A stretch of DNA of 64,000 nucleotides from Conexibacter stalactiti (GCF_035967765.1 NZ_JAYWIT010000018.1), one strand, 5' to 3'; numbered from the stretch's first letter, positions 23,438-33,090 are shown. Translations and numbers: made by a program. The notes: generated by a model from the sequence alone, not told the origin.

Positions 23438-24649
23438 ATGGGGTCAGCAGCGCAGACACGGGCCGCGACGACCGAGGAGGTCGCGCGACAGTACTTCGCG
23501 GCCGTCGCCGCGCGCGACCCCGAAGCGATGGCGGCCTGCTGGAAGGCCGGCGGCGTCGACCGTCTGCACGGCCAGGCGACGCTGGTCGCGCCCGACGACG
23601 TGCGCTCCTACTTCACCGAGCTGTTCGCCGCCTTCCCCGACATGCGCGTCGAAGTCCTGTCGACCACCGCCGACGACGAGCGCTGCGCCGTCCGCTGGCG
23701 GCTGACCGCGACCTTCGCCGGCCCCGGCCGCTTCCAGGGCTTCGCGCCCAACGGCGCGCACGTCAGCTTCGAGGCGGTCGACGTGGTGCAGGTCGCCGAC
23801 GGGCTGGTCGCCGGCAACGACGCCTATCTCGACGGCGCCGACGTCGCTCGCCAGCTCGGCGTGCTGCCGCCGAGAGACTCCGGCCAGGAGCGCGGGATGA
23901 CGAAGCTCGTCAACGCGCGCACGGCGCTGGCGCGGCGGCTCCAGGCCGGCGAGCCGGAGCGCGTCGCCGACGGCGTCTGGGTCGTGCGCGGCGGGCTGCC
24001 GCGCAAGCTGATGAACGTCTACCTGCTGGAGGACGAGGGCGGCGTGACGCTGTTCGACGCCGGCGTCGCCTCGATGGCGCCGGCGCTCGCCGCGATCGGC
24101 GCGCGCATGGGCGGGATCAGACGGGTCGTGCTCGGCCACGCGCACACCGACCACCGCGGCGCCGCCCCCGGACTCGACGCCGAGGTCTTCTGCCACGCGG
24201 CCGACCGCGACGACGCCGAAGGCGACGGCGGCACCCACTACATGGACCTCTCCCAGCTCGACCTGCACGGGCGGCTGCTGATGCCGCGCCTGCTGGAGCA
24301 CTGGGACGGCGGCCCGGTCCAGATCGCCGGGACGGTCGCCGAGGGCGACGAGATCGCCGGCTTCGAGGTCATCCACCTGCCCGGCCACGCGCCCGGCCTG
24401 ATCGGCCTCTGGCGCGCCTCCGACCGGCTCGCGCTCGCCAGCGACACCTTCTACACGCTCGACCCGCAGACGGGGATCTCCGGCGCCACGCGCGTCCCCC
24501 ACCGCGCCTTCAACCACGACCACGAGCAGGCGCGCGCGTCGGTCGAGAAGCTCGCCGCGCTGAGACCGGCGACGGCGTGGTCGGGCCACGCGCAGCCGCT
24601 GACCGGCGACGTCGCCTCCGAACTGCTGCGCGCGGCCGCGGCCGGGTAG
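23438..24649 (+). CDS. Fusion of SnoaL-like (NTF2 fold) domain with MBL-fold hydrolase
   Basis: 403 residues. Residues about 8-145 are SnoaL/polyketide-cyclase-like (EEVARQYFAAVAARDPEAMAACW, FPDMRVEVLST, FEAVDVVQVADGLVAGNDAYLD). Residues about 170-400 are an MBL domain with VVLGHAHTDHRGAAPGLDA, LPGHAPGLIGLW, LASDTFY and WSGHAQPL. The first His-rich motif is HAHTDHRG. The two domains are joined without a break. The SnoaL part may bind the hydrophobic product or substrate. The ATG has a strong GAGGAGAG upstream. TAGGCT about 40 bp before it may be its promoter. Confidence 0.85.
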   Translation: MGSAAQTRAATTEEVARQYFAAVAARDPEAMAACWKAGGVDRLHGQATLVAPDDVRSYFTELFAAFPDMRVEVLSTTADDERCAVRWRLTATFAGPGRFQGFAPNGAHVSFEAVDVVQVADGLVAGNDAYLDGADVARQLGVLPPRDSGQERGMTKLVNARTALARRLQAGEPERVADGVWVVRGGLPRKLMNVYLLEDEGGVTLFDAGVASMAPALAAIGARMGGIRRVVLGHAHTDHRGAAPGLDAEVFCHAADRDDAEGDGGTHYMDLSQLDLHGRLLMPRLLEHWDGGPVQIAGTVAEGDEIAGFEVIHLPGHAPGLIGLWRASDRLALASDTFYTLDPQTGISGATRVPHRAFNHDHEQARASVEKLAALRPATAWSGHAQPLTGDVASELLRAAAAG

Positions 24650-24679
24650 GCCGAGCGCCGGCTCCCGCGCGCGGCGCAG

Positions 24680-24685
24680 TAGCCT
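24680..24685 (+). promoter_or_regulatory. -10 box TAGCCT, leaderless start
   Basis: TAGCCT is 7 bp before the ATG at 24693. Confidence 0.5.
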
Positions 24686-24692
24686 AGGCGCG

Positions 24693-25048
24693 ATGGGACG
24701 CCGCAGCCGCCAGCGCGACAGAGCCGACAGACTCCAGGCGCCGACCTCGGACTACACGGACGCCGACGGCAACGTGCTGACGCTGCGCGGCGCGCTGAGC
24801 CCGGCGACACGCGCGCAGTACGCCGATGTGATCGCCGGCTCACCGCTGTCGGCCGAGGACGCGTGGCAGCGCGCGGTCGAGTTCCTCTTCGAGCGGCTCG
24901 CGGTCCGCTGGACGATCGCCGGCGTGCCGATCGAGAAGCAGAAGGAGCTGCTGCAGCGCTTCCGCTTCGCCTCCCAGGACGAACGCCGCTGGATCCGCGA
25001 CGCGCTGCGCGAGCACCTCGCCGAGTGGTTCCCCGACATGAGATCTCC

Positions 25049-25052
<4 letters not shown>
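24693..25052 (+). CDS. Hypothetical protein, 119 aa, coupled to an M29 aminopeptidase
   Basis: 119 residues, soluble and helical in appearance. It has SDYTDADGNVLTLRGALSPATRAQYADV, a helix rich in Glu/Arg (EDAWQRAVEFLFERLAVRW) and the ending RFRFASQDERRWIRDALREHLAEWFPDM. No family is recognised. The stop overlaps the aminopeptidase start as ATGA, so the two are translationally coupled. Confidence 0.65.
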
Positions 25053-26158
<1,106 letters not shown>

Positions 26159-26168
26159 CGGAGGCGCT

Positions 26169-26201
26169 GGTCACCAGACGTTCACGCGGGCGTCACAGAT
26201 C
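26169..26201 (+). promoter_or_regulatory. PHO-box-like triplet of 11-bp repeats upstream of alkaline phosphatase
   Basis: Three consecutive 11-bp units each carry TCAC at positions 3-6: GGTCACCAGAC, GTTCACGCGGG and CGTCACAGATC. Actinobacterial PhoP binds 11-bp direct repeats of GTTCACC type. The site is 76 bp before the alkaline phosphatase start. A 13-nt palindrome CTACATCATGTAG (26207-26219) lies just downstream. Confidence 0.65.
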
Positions 26202-26277
26202 AGCAACTACATCATGTAGTAGGCACGCGACGGTACGCGGCGTCGTTCCGTACCTCTCCAAGGGAGACCTCCGCCCC

Positions 26278-28182
26278 ATGAACAAGCGTGCCCTGTCCAC
26301 CATCGCCCTGCTGGGCGCGACCGGCGCGATCGTCGCCGGCGGTGTCGCCGTCGGCGCAGGCGGCGCCAACGAGGAGCAGTCGGCGACGCTCGCCGGCAAG
26401 ATCGACTCCTCGCGCCCCAGAAACGTGATCCTGCTCATCGGCGACGGCATGGGCGACTCCGAGGTCACGGTCGGCCGCTACTACGGCAAGGGCGCCGCCG
26501 GCCGCCTCAACATGGACGCGCTGCCGTTCCGCGGCAGCTCGATCCATTACGTGCTGCGTCCTGGCCCCGGCCCCAACTACGCGCCCAACTACGCCGGCGA
26601 CTCGGCGCCGACCGCGACCGCCTGGTCGACCGGCAAGCGCACCCAGGACAGCCGCCTGTCGCAGAGCCCGTCGACCGCCGACAACGTCCCGGGCACCAAC
26701 ACCGGCTACCGCACCTTCCTCGAGATCGCGAAGGAGGAGGGCAAGGCGACCGGCAACGTCTCGACCGCGGAGATCACCGACGCGACGCCGGCCGCTCCGA
26801 CCTCGCACATCTCGCAGCGCGCCTGCCAGGGCCCGAACGACGCGCGCAACACCTGCCTCAGCGAGACGAAGTCCAGAGGCGGCCTCGGCTCGATCGCCGA
26901 GCAGCAGGTCGACCACGGCGTCGACGTCACGCTCGGCGGCGGTTCCAACCGCTACAACCAAACGCTCGACAACAGCACCGACACGGTCGTCGACTACGCC
27001 AGAGCGAGAGGCTTCAGATACGTCACCGACGCCGCCGGCCTCGCCGGCGTCACGTCGCTGGCGCCGGGTGAGAAGCTGCTCGGCCTCTTCAACCCCAGCA
27101 ACATGACGACCGAGTACAGACCGCTGTACGCGCGCACCGACGCGTACCTGACGGGCACGCCGGGCCTCGACCCGACCGTCAACGGCGGCGGCGACAACGT
27201 CCGCTGCACCGAGACCAACCGCCCGTCGAACGAGCCGTCGCTGGCCGCGATGACGAAGAAGGCGATCGACCTGCTGAAGAGCGACGAGGACGGCTTCGTG
27301 CTGCAGGTCGAGGGCGCCTCGATCGACAAGCGCGACCACGCCGCCGACCTCTGCGGCCAGATCGGCGAACTGCTGTCGCTCGACGAGGCCGTCGGCGTCG
27401 CGCAGGAGTTCCAGCGCAACAACCCCGACACGCTGATCATCGTCACCGCCGACCACTCGCACACGTCGCAGATCATCAGCGCGACGTCGAAGCCGGTTCC
27501 CGGCGCGGCGTACGCGACCGTGCAGACGGTCGACGGCGCGCCGCTGCGCGTCGCCTACGGCACCGCCGACACGGGCACCGGCCCGGCCGCCGGCGGCTCG
27601 CAGGCGCACACCGGCGCGACCGTCCCGGTGTGGGCGTCCGGCCCGCAGGCCGCGAACATCCAGGGCACGATCGACCAGACCGACATCTTCGCCGTGCTCA
27701 ACGGCAAGACGCCGAGCAAGATCGCCGGCCAGGGCACGCCCGGCCAGGCGGGCGCGCCGGGCCTCAACGGCACCAACGGGACGAACGGCACCAACGGTCT
27801 CAACGGGACCGACGGCGCTGACGGCGCCGGGGGTGCGGCGGGTGCCGGCGGCGCGGCGGGCGCCAACGGCCTCAACGGCAAGGACGGCGCGACCGGAGCC
27901 GCCGGGACCAACGGCGTCAACGGCAGAGACGGCGCCAACGGCAAGGACGGCAGAGACGCGAAGGTGACGTGCAGACTGTCCGGCTCCAGAGCGGTCCGTT
28001 GCACGGTCGCCTACAGCGCGGCACGCGCCAAGAACGCCCGCCTCGTGCGCGGCGGCAAGACGGTCGCGACGGCGAAGGTCTCGCGTCGCGGCGCCGTGAC
28101 GTTCAAGAGCAAGACGAAGCTGGCGAAGGGCTCCTACAAGCTCGTCGCCGGCGGCCGCAGCGCGACGCTGTCGCTGCGGTAG
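26278..28182 (+). CDS. Secreted alkaline phosphatase (PhoA superfamily) with collagen-like tail
   Basis: 634 residues. A signal peptide covers about 1-30. The PhoA-type core (about 47-480) has NVILLIGDGMGDSE, nucleophile Ser109 in GDSAPTATAWSTG, STAEITDATPAAPTSH, the metal motifs EGASIDKRDHAAD and TADHSHT, and SQAHTGATVPVWASG. Residues about 484-562 are a collagen-like Gly-X-Y stretch rich in GxN/GxD, followed by a 72-residue basic C-terminal module with two Cys. It releases phosphate from organic esters outside the cell. The ATG follows AAGGGAG. The upstream PHO-box repeats predict induction under phosphate starvation. Confidence 0.92.
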   Translation: MNKRALSTIALLGATGAIVAGGVAVGAGGANEEQSATLAGKIDSSRPRNVILLIGDGMGDSEVTVGRYYGKGAAGRLNMDALPFRGSSIHYVLRPGPGPNYAPNYAGDSAPTATAWSTGKRTQDSRLSQSPSTADNVPGTNTGYRTFLEIAKEEGKATGNVSTAEITDATPAAPTSHISQRACQGPNDARNTCLSETKSRGGLGSIAEQQVDHGVDVTLGGGSNRYNQTLDNSTDTVVDYARARGFRYVTDAAGLAGVTSLAPGEKLLGLFNPSNMTTEYRPLYARTDAYLTGTPGLDPTVNGGGDNVRCTETNRPSNEPSLAAMTKKAIDLLKSDEDGFVLQVEGASIDKRDHAADLCGQIGELLSLDEAVGVAQEFQRNNPDTLIIVTADHSHTSQIISATSKPVPGAAYATVQTVDGAPLRVAYGTADTGTGPAAGGSQAHTGATVPVWASGPQAANIQGTIDQTDIFAVLNGKTPSKIAGQGTPGQAGAPGLNGTNGTNGTNGLNGTDGADGAGGAAGAGGAAGANGLNGKDGATGAAGTNGVNGRDGANGKDGRDAKVTCRLSGSRAVRCTVAYSAARAKNARLVRGGKTVATAKVSRRGAVTFKSKTKLAKGSYKLVAGGRSATLSLR

Positions 28183-28328
28183 GAGGCGACTCCGAGCGGC
28201 CGCCGCGCGGCCGAGCCGGAGCGCTTCTCCAGACGGGACGCGCGTGGGCGGGGCCGGTGAGGGCCCGTCCCGCGCGTGACGGCGCATCCCGACACCTGGG
28301 GTGGTGGGAGCGCCGTGTCGACGCGCGC

Positions 28329-28390
28329 GGTGGCGCCAACCGCCGCTCGCCCTGGCGCCACCGGGGCGGTCCGCATGTGCGGGCCGCCCC
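28329..28390 (+). terminator. Two successive strong hairpins after the alkaline phosphatase gene
   Basis: First hairpin: GGTGGCGCCA (28329-28338) with TGGCGCCACC (28353-28362). Second: 13-bp arms 28363-28375 and 28378-28390 with one G-U pair. They start about 150 nt after the stop and end just before the -35 of the repair operon, so they insulate it. Confidence 0.5.
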
Positions 28391-28399
28391 ACGCGCCCC

Positions 28400-28429
28400 T
28401 TGACCTCGATGTCCGAAAACCACTAGTCG
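28400..28429 (+). promoter_or_regulatory. Promoter of the Ada-AlkA / methyltransferase operon
   Basis: TTGACC (28400-28405), an 18-bp spacer and TAGTCG (28424-28429). It immediately follows the hairpin pair. Confidence 0.45.
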
Positions 28430-28450
28430 TTGTCGGGACGGCCCGCCATC

Positions 28451-30013
28451 ATGGTCGTCGTGGTCGATGACTTCGAACAGTGCTACCGGGCCGTCAGCGC
28501 GAAGGACGGCCGCTTCGACGGCTGGTTCGTCACCGCCGTCACGACGACCGGGATCTACTGCCGGCCGAGCTGCCCGGCGGTCACGCCGAAGCGCACGAGC
28601 GTGCGCTTCCTGCCGAGCGCCGCGGCGGCGCAGCGGGCCGGCTTCCGCGCCTGCAAGCGCTGCCGGCCGGACGCCTCGCCCGGCTCGCCGGAGTGGAACG
28701 CGCGCGCCGACGCGGTCGGCCGCGCGATGCGGCTGATCGCCGACGGCAGCGTCGACCGCGACGGCGTCGGCGGCCTCGCCTGCCGGCTCGGCTTCAGCGA
28801 GCGTCACCTCCATCGTCTGCTCGTGGCGGAGCTGGGAGCCGGGCCGCTCGCGCTCGCCCGCGCGCAGCGGGCGCACACCGCGCGCACGCTGATCGAGACC
28901 TCGACGCTGCCGTTCACCGAGGTCGCCTTCGCGGCCGGCTTCCCCTCGATCCGCCAGTTCAACGACACCGTCCGCGACGTCTTCGCCACGACGCCGACCG
29001 AGCTGCGCCGCCGCAGCGCCCACCGCGACGGCGCGGGCGCCGGCGAGACGGGCGCCACCGGCGCGCTGCAATTGCGGCTGCGCTGCCGCCCGCCGTTCGA
29101 CGGCGCCGGCCTGCTCGGCTTCCTTGGGCTGAGGGCGGTGCCGGGCGTGGAGGTCGTCGAGGGGGCGGCGTCTGCCGCGGGCGAGAGCGGCGCGAGCGCG
29201 GCCGGGGCGAGCGCGACTGGCGCGAGCGTCACCTACCGTCGCGTGCTCGCGCTTCCGCACGGGCCCGGCGTCGTCGCGCTGACGCCGCGCGCCGAGCACG
29301 TCGACTGCACGCTGCGGCTGACCGATCTGCGCGACCTCAGCGCCGCCGTGCAGCGCTGCCGCCGGCTGCTCGACCTCGATGCCGACCCGGTCGCCGTCGA
29401 CACCGCGCTCGGCCGCGACGAGCTGCTCGGCCCGCTCGTGCGCGCGATGCCAGGTCTGCGCGTGCCCGGCGCGGTCGACGGCGCCGAGTTGGCCGTCCGC
29501 GCCGTGCTCGGTCAGCAGATCTCGGTCGGCGGCGCGCGCACGCTCGCGGCCCGCCTCGCCGCCGCCCACGGCGAGCCGCTGCCGGAGGGGATGCGCGATT
29601 CCCTCACCCACGCCTTTCCCACCGCCGCCGCGCTCGCCGCGATCGACCCCGAGCAGCTGCCGATGCCGCGCGCCCGCGGCCGGGCGCTGGTGGGGATGTG
29701 CGCCGCGCTCGCTGCGGGCGACGTGATCCTCGACCCCGGCGCCGATCGCGACGAGGCTCGCGCCCAGCTGCTCGCGCTGCCGGGGATCGGGCCGTGGACG
29801 GCCGAGTACGTCGCGATGCGCGCGCTCGGCGACCCTGACGCCTTCCCCGCCACCGACCTCGGCATCCGCCATGCCTTCGCCGGCCTCGGCCAACCACATG
29901 ACGCGCGCGCCGTCGCGGCGATCGCCGAACGTTGGCGGCCGTGGCGTTCCTACGCCGCCCTGCACCTGTGGGCGACGCTCTCCCCCACCACCGACCAAGG
30001 AGCGAGAAGATGA
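28451..30013 (+). CDS. alkA: Ada-AlkA fusion: methyl-phosphotriester sensor, AraC-type HTH and 3-methyladenine glycosylase
   Basis: 520 residues. The Ada N-terminal zinc domain has Cys37, Cys41, Cys68 and Cys71 (IYCRPSCPA...ACKRCRPD). An AraC-family HTH follows (about 85-180, FSERHLHRLLVAELG). The AlkA glycosylase is at about 200-515, with HhH motif LLALPGIGPWTAEYVAM and catalytic Asp469 in FPATDLGIRH. It senses methylated phosphotriesters, activates transcription and excises alkylated bases. Actinobacteria often have this fusion. A TTG at 28430 would add 7 residues. The stop overlaps the next start as ATGA. Confidence 0.93.
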   Translation: MVVVVDDFEQCYRAVSAKDGRFDGWFVTAVTTTGIYCRPSCPAVTPKRTSVRFLPSAAAAQRAGFRACKRCRPDASPGSPEWNARADAVGRAMRLIADGSVDRDGVGGLACRLGFSERHLHRLLVAELGAGPLALARAQRAHTARTLIETSTLPFTEVAFAAGFPSIRQFNDTVRDVFATTPTELRRRSAHRDGAGAGETGATGALQLRLRCRPPFDGAGLLGFLGLRAVPGVEVVEGAASAAGESGASAAGASATGASVTYRRVLALPHGPGVVALTPRAEHVDCTLRLTDLRDLSAAVQRCRRLLDLDADPVAVDTALGRDELLGPLVRAMPGLRVPGAVDGAELAVRAVLGQQISVGGARTLAARLAAAHGEPLPEGMRDSLTHAFPTAAALAAIDPEQLPMPRARGRALVGMCAALAAGDVILDPGADRDEARAQLLALPGIGPWTAEYVAMRALGDPDAFPATDLGIRHAFAGLGQPHDARAVAAIAERWRPWRSYAALHLWATLSPTTDQGARR

Positions 30014-30645
30014 CACTCGCGACAACGACGGTCCCGACCCCCACCGGCCCGTTCACGATCATCGCGCGCGAGCGCACCGACGGCAGCGCCGCGGTGCTCG
30101 CCAGCGGCTGGGCCGCCGACGCGCCGCAGCTGCTGGAGCGGATCGGCGGCGCGAGACGACTCGCGGCGGCCGCCGCGAACGACGCCGCCCCGCGCGCGGC
30201 CGCGCCGCTCGACCCTGTCGCGATCGTCCAGAGCGACGACCTCGGCCCGATCACCGACGCGCTCGCCGCATACCTCGACGGCGACCTCTCCGCGATCGAC
30301 GCGGTGCCCGTCGAGCAGGCCGCGTCGCCGTTCATGGCGCGCGCCTGGGAGCAGCTGCGCGCGATCCCCGCGGGCGCACCGCAGACCTACGCGCAGCTCG
30401 CCGCCAGCAGCGGCAATCCCGCCGCAATCCGAGCGGCCGGCAGCGCCTGCGCGCGCAACACGGCGGCGCTGTTCGTTCCCTGCCACCGCGTGCTGCGCAG
30501 TGGCGGCGCGCTCGGCGGCTTCCTCTACGGCCTCGACGTGAAGCGCTGGCTGCTCGCGCACGAGGCGGAAGGCGCGGAGGCCGGCCCCGCCCCGCGTGTC
30601 GCGGAGCCCGCCGGCGCCGTCGCCGTCGCCGTCGCCGTCTCCTGA
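30010..30645 (+). CDS. ogt: Methylated-DNA--protein-cysteine methyltransferase
   Basis: 211 residues. The suicide-acceptor motif is FVPCHRVLRSGGALGGF with Cys158, preceded by the DNA-binding helix region QTYAQLAASSGNPAAIRAAGSACARN. It removes methyl groups from O6-methylguanine. AAGGAG precedes the ATG, which overlaps the Ada-AlkA stop, so the two repair proteins are made together. The Ala/Val-rich C-terminal tail beyond about residue 185 is unusual and probably disordered. Confidence 0.92.
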   Translation: MTLATTTVPTPTGPFTIIARERTDGSAAVLASGWAADAPQLLERIGGARRLAAAAANDAAPRAAAPLDPVAIVQSDDLGPITDALAAYLDGDLSAIDAVPVEQAASPFMARAWEQLRAIPAGAPQTYAQLAASSGNPAAIRAAGSACARNTAALFVPCHRVLRSGGALGGFLYGLDVKRWLLAHEAEGAEAGPAPRVAEPAGAVAVAVAVS

Positions 30646-30660
30646 CGCAAGGCGGCGCCC

Positions 30661-30696
30661 AGCGGCCGGCCGACCCCCGCGGGCCGACCGGCCGCT
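30661..30696. terminator. Bidirectional terminator between convergent genes
   Basis: Near-perfect 16-nt arms AGCGGCCGGCCGACCC (30661-30676) and GGGCCGACCGGCCGCT (30681-30696) lie between the methyltransferase and phytase-like genes. Confidence 0.55.
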
Positions 30697-30700
30697 CAGC

Positions 30701-32959
30701 TCACCCGTTCAGCCCCGGCACGCGCACGACGATCGCCTCGACGTCGTCGGGCTTCCCCGGCACGCGGCCGTTGGAGCCGGGGAAGTTGTTGTCGTTGGCG
30801 ATCAGCAGGCGGTCGCCGCTGAGCGGCAGCAGCGTCTCGACCGACTGCAGCGGGAATGCGAACGGGTCGCCGAAGCCGATCCCGCCGACCGGCGCGGGCA
30901 GCGAGATCCCGAACGGGTCGCGGATCCGCAGCAGGTCGAGCACGGTCCGCGTCGGCAGCGTGCCGTCGGCGGCCGGCGCGTCGTCGAGGTCGACCTCGAT
31001 CAGCCGCTTGACGCGCGCCGCGACTCCTTCGAGGTCGTCGCGCTCGATCATCAGCAGCCGGTTGCCCGGCAGCAGCTGCGCGTCGCCGACGACGATCCCG
31101 GCCGGCGCGCTGACGTGGAAGCTCCACGTTCTCCCGGTGTACTGGCCGCTGCGCACGTCGAACTCGTAGACGCGGCGGATCGTCTGGTCGGGCTCGGTCG
31201 TGAGCGCGCCTTCGAGGATCGGGTACAGCGTGCGGCCGTCGGCGCTCGCCGCCATCGGCTCGAAGCCGCGCGAGCCGGGCAGGTTCGGCGTCTCGCCCGG
31301 CGCGAGGTCGGGGCTGGCCGGCGACTTCACGCCCGGCAGCGGGACCGGCGCGCGCAGCACGCGGCCGTCCGGCGAGGTCTGCAGCAGGTAGGGGCCGAAC
31401 TCCTCGCCGAACCAGAGGTTGCCCCAGCGGTCGCGCTGGACCGATTCGAGGTCGAAGTCGGCGCCGGTCAGCAGCCGCTCTCTCGTCGCCCCGTTGACGA
31501 TCTCGAACGGGATCTTTCTGTCCGGGTCGCGCAGCGAGACGAAGCGGTCGAGCAGCAGTCTGCCGCTGCCGCCGCGCGCGCCCTTCCACTGCGGCCGCAC
31601 GTGGTAGAGCCGCAGCAGGAAGTCGGCCGAGTTGCCCTTCGAGCCGAAGCCGTTGTCGGGCATCCCCCAGAAGCCGTCGCGGCCGTCGCTGAGCGCGCCC
31701 GAGAAGCCGGGGACCGGTTGGCCGGGGAAGGGCGTCGCGACGCCGTTGGCCGGCGTCACCGCTCTGCCCGACTCGGGGCCGGGCTGCCACTGGAGCGCGT
31801 CGTAGGAGGCGCGCGCCTCCAGCACCGGCTCGTCGCGCAGCGTCACCGCGAGGCGGTAGAGACGCGTCACCTGACCGCTGGAGAAGTTGTCGTCGGAGAG
31901 CAGGTACAGCTCGCGCGCGCCGTCGCGCAGGCGCTCGCCGAGCGCCATCCCCTCGACGTTGTCGAGCAGCGGGTTGGCCTGTCTGCCGGGGTTGGTCGCG
32001 TCGCCGGGCGGGCAGTCGCCGAGGTCGGCCAGCAGCCGCTTGGCGACAAGGCGAACGCCGTCGCGCGCGAGCGTCGGCTCGCCGGAGACGTCGTCGGCGC
32101 CGGCAAGGAATGCCTGGTAGACGCGGATCGTGTTGCCGGCCCCGGCGACGAAGCCGCGCTCCAGCACGAGCAGCTGCTCGTCGTCGACGACCTGCACCTC
32201 GGTGATCGCGAGGCCGGGATCGGTCGCGTAGCCGAGCTGGCCGGCGAGCGTCCAGTCGCCGCGGCGATCGGCGGTGTAGCGCAGGATGCGGTTGCGGGCG
32301 CGGCCGTCGGCGGTCGTGCCGTCGGCCGACAGCGGGCCCTCCATCGCGGCGAAGAGCGTGCGGCCGTCGGGCGACGCGCCGAGCCCTTCGAGCGCCTGGT
32401 TGGTCGAGGCCTCGCCGGCCGGCGCGATGCGGAAGCGCTCGGGCACCGGCAGTTCGCCGAGCTGGCGGCCGGAGCGCGAGAAGCGGCGGATCGACGGCTC
32501 GGTCTCGGAGGAGACCAGCAGCGAGCCGTCGCGCAGCGTGACGAGGCCCTCACCGTCGAGGTCTCTGCCGGTGTACGCGGTGCCGTCGGGGCGGCGCAGC
32601 GTCGTCGTGCCGGTGACGCGCACGTCGGGCGCGCCGTCGCGACCGTGCCGGCCGCGCGCGCCGATCCGCAGGTCGTAGGTGCGCGCGTTCGTCGCGCCCT
32701 GGTTGTCGACGAGCGTGCGCGCGTTCGCGGCCCAGCCGGCGCCGCCGCCGAGCGTCAGCGCCGAGAGGCCGCCGACGTCGCCGCCGGCGAACGTGGTCTT
32801 GTCGAGCTGGTCGCTGAAGCCGAGCAGCGTGGCGTCGGGCGAGCAGACGCCGCGCACGGCCGGCGTGTCGCCGCCGTGTCTGCCGTGGGCGCCGGCCGCG
32901 GCCGGTGCGGCGAGCGCGAGCGCGGCAGCCGTCGCGGCGGCGAGGGTGCGTCGAGACAT
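30701..32959 (-). CDS. Secreted esterase-like/phytase-like protein with two phytase-like regions
   Basis: 752 residues. The signal peptide is about 1-24 (TLAAATAAALALAAPAAAGA). Two phytase-like beta-propeller regions can be seen. The first includes DLDGEGLVTLRDGSLLVSSE, NQALEGLGASPDGRTLFAAMEGPL and NVEGMALGERLRD. The second includes DLESVQRDRWGNLWFGEEFGPYLL, GFEPMAASADGRTLYPILEGAL and MIERDD. These match the esterase-like activity of phytase family (PF13449). It probably cleaves phosphate esters outside the cell. GGAGG precedes the ATG. The upstream PHO-box-like triplet groups it with the alkaline phosphatase. Confidence 0.87.
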   Translation of the reverse strand: MSRRTLAAATAAALALAAPAAAGAHGRHGGDTPAVRGVCSPDATLLGFSDQLDKTTFAGGDVGGLSALTLGGGAGWAANARTLVDNQGATNARTYDLRIGARGRHGRDGAPDVRVTGTTTLRRPDGTAYTGRDLDGEGLVTLRDGSLLVSSETEPSIRRFSRSGRQLGELPVPERFRIAPAGEASTNQALEGLGASPDGRTLFAAMEGPLSADGTTADGRARNRILRYTADRRGDWTLAGQLGYATDPGLAITEVQVVDDEQLLVLERGFVAGAGNTIRVYQAFLAGADDVSGEPTLARDGVRLVAKRLLADLGDCPPGDATNPGRQANPLLDNVEGMALGERLRDGARELYLLSDDNFSSGQVTRLYRLAVTLRDEPVLEARASYDALQWQPGPESGRAVTPANGVATPFPGQPVPGFSGALSDGRDGFWGMPDNGFGSKGNSADFLLRLYHVRPQWKGARGGSGRLLLDRFVSLRDPDRKIPFEIVNGATRERLLTGADFDLESVQRDRWGNLWFGEEFGPYLLQTSPDGRVLRAPVPLPGVKSPASPDLAPGETPNLPGSRGFEPMAASADGRTLYPILEGALTTEPDQTIRRVYEFDVRSGQYTGRTWSFHVSAPAGIVVGDAQLLPGNRLLMIERDDLEGVAARVKRLIEVDLDDAPAADGTLPTRTVLDLLRIRDPFGISLPAPVGGIGFGDPFAFPLQSVETLLPLSGDRLLIANDNNFPGSNGRVPGKPDDVEAIVVRVPGLNG

Positions 32960-33057
32960 CGTCGGATGTCCTCCAGGAGTCGGATCGGATGGGCCGGACC
33001 CGATCCAATCGCGCGCGGCACGGAGAGTTGTGGCGATCCCGTCGGCGTGCTGTCACG

Positions 33058-33090
33058 ATCGCGTGCAGATCGCGTGACGATCCGGTGAGC
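33058..33090 (-). promoter_or_regulatory. PHO-box-like triplet of 11-bp repeats upstream of the phytase-like gene
   Basis: On the minus strand the units are GCTCACCGGAT, CGTCACGCGAT and CTGCACGCGAT, with a weaker fourth, CGTGACAGCAC, extending to 33047. Each has the (T/G)CAC core in the same register as the units before the alkaline phosphatase gene. It lies about 100 bp before the start codon. Confidence 0.6.

Noticed and set aside
26207..26219. Palindrome CTACATCATGTAG as a separate repressor site
   Set aside because: It is suggestive but short, occurs once, and overlaps the expected -10 region of the PHO-box promoter; not enough to call an operator.
27750..27962. Short-period repeats that could suggest a microsatellite or CRISPR-like array
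   Set aside because: They are the codons of the collagen-like Gly-X-Y tail, in frame with no spacers of constant length.
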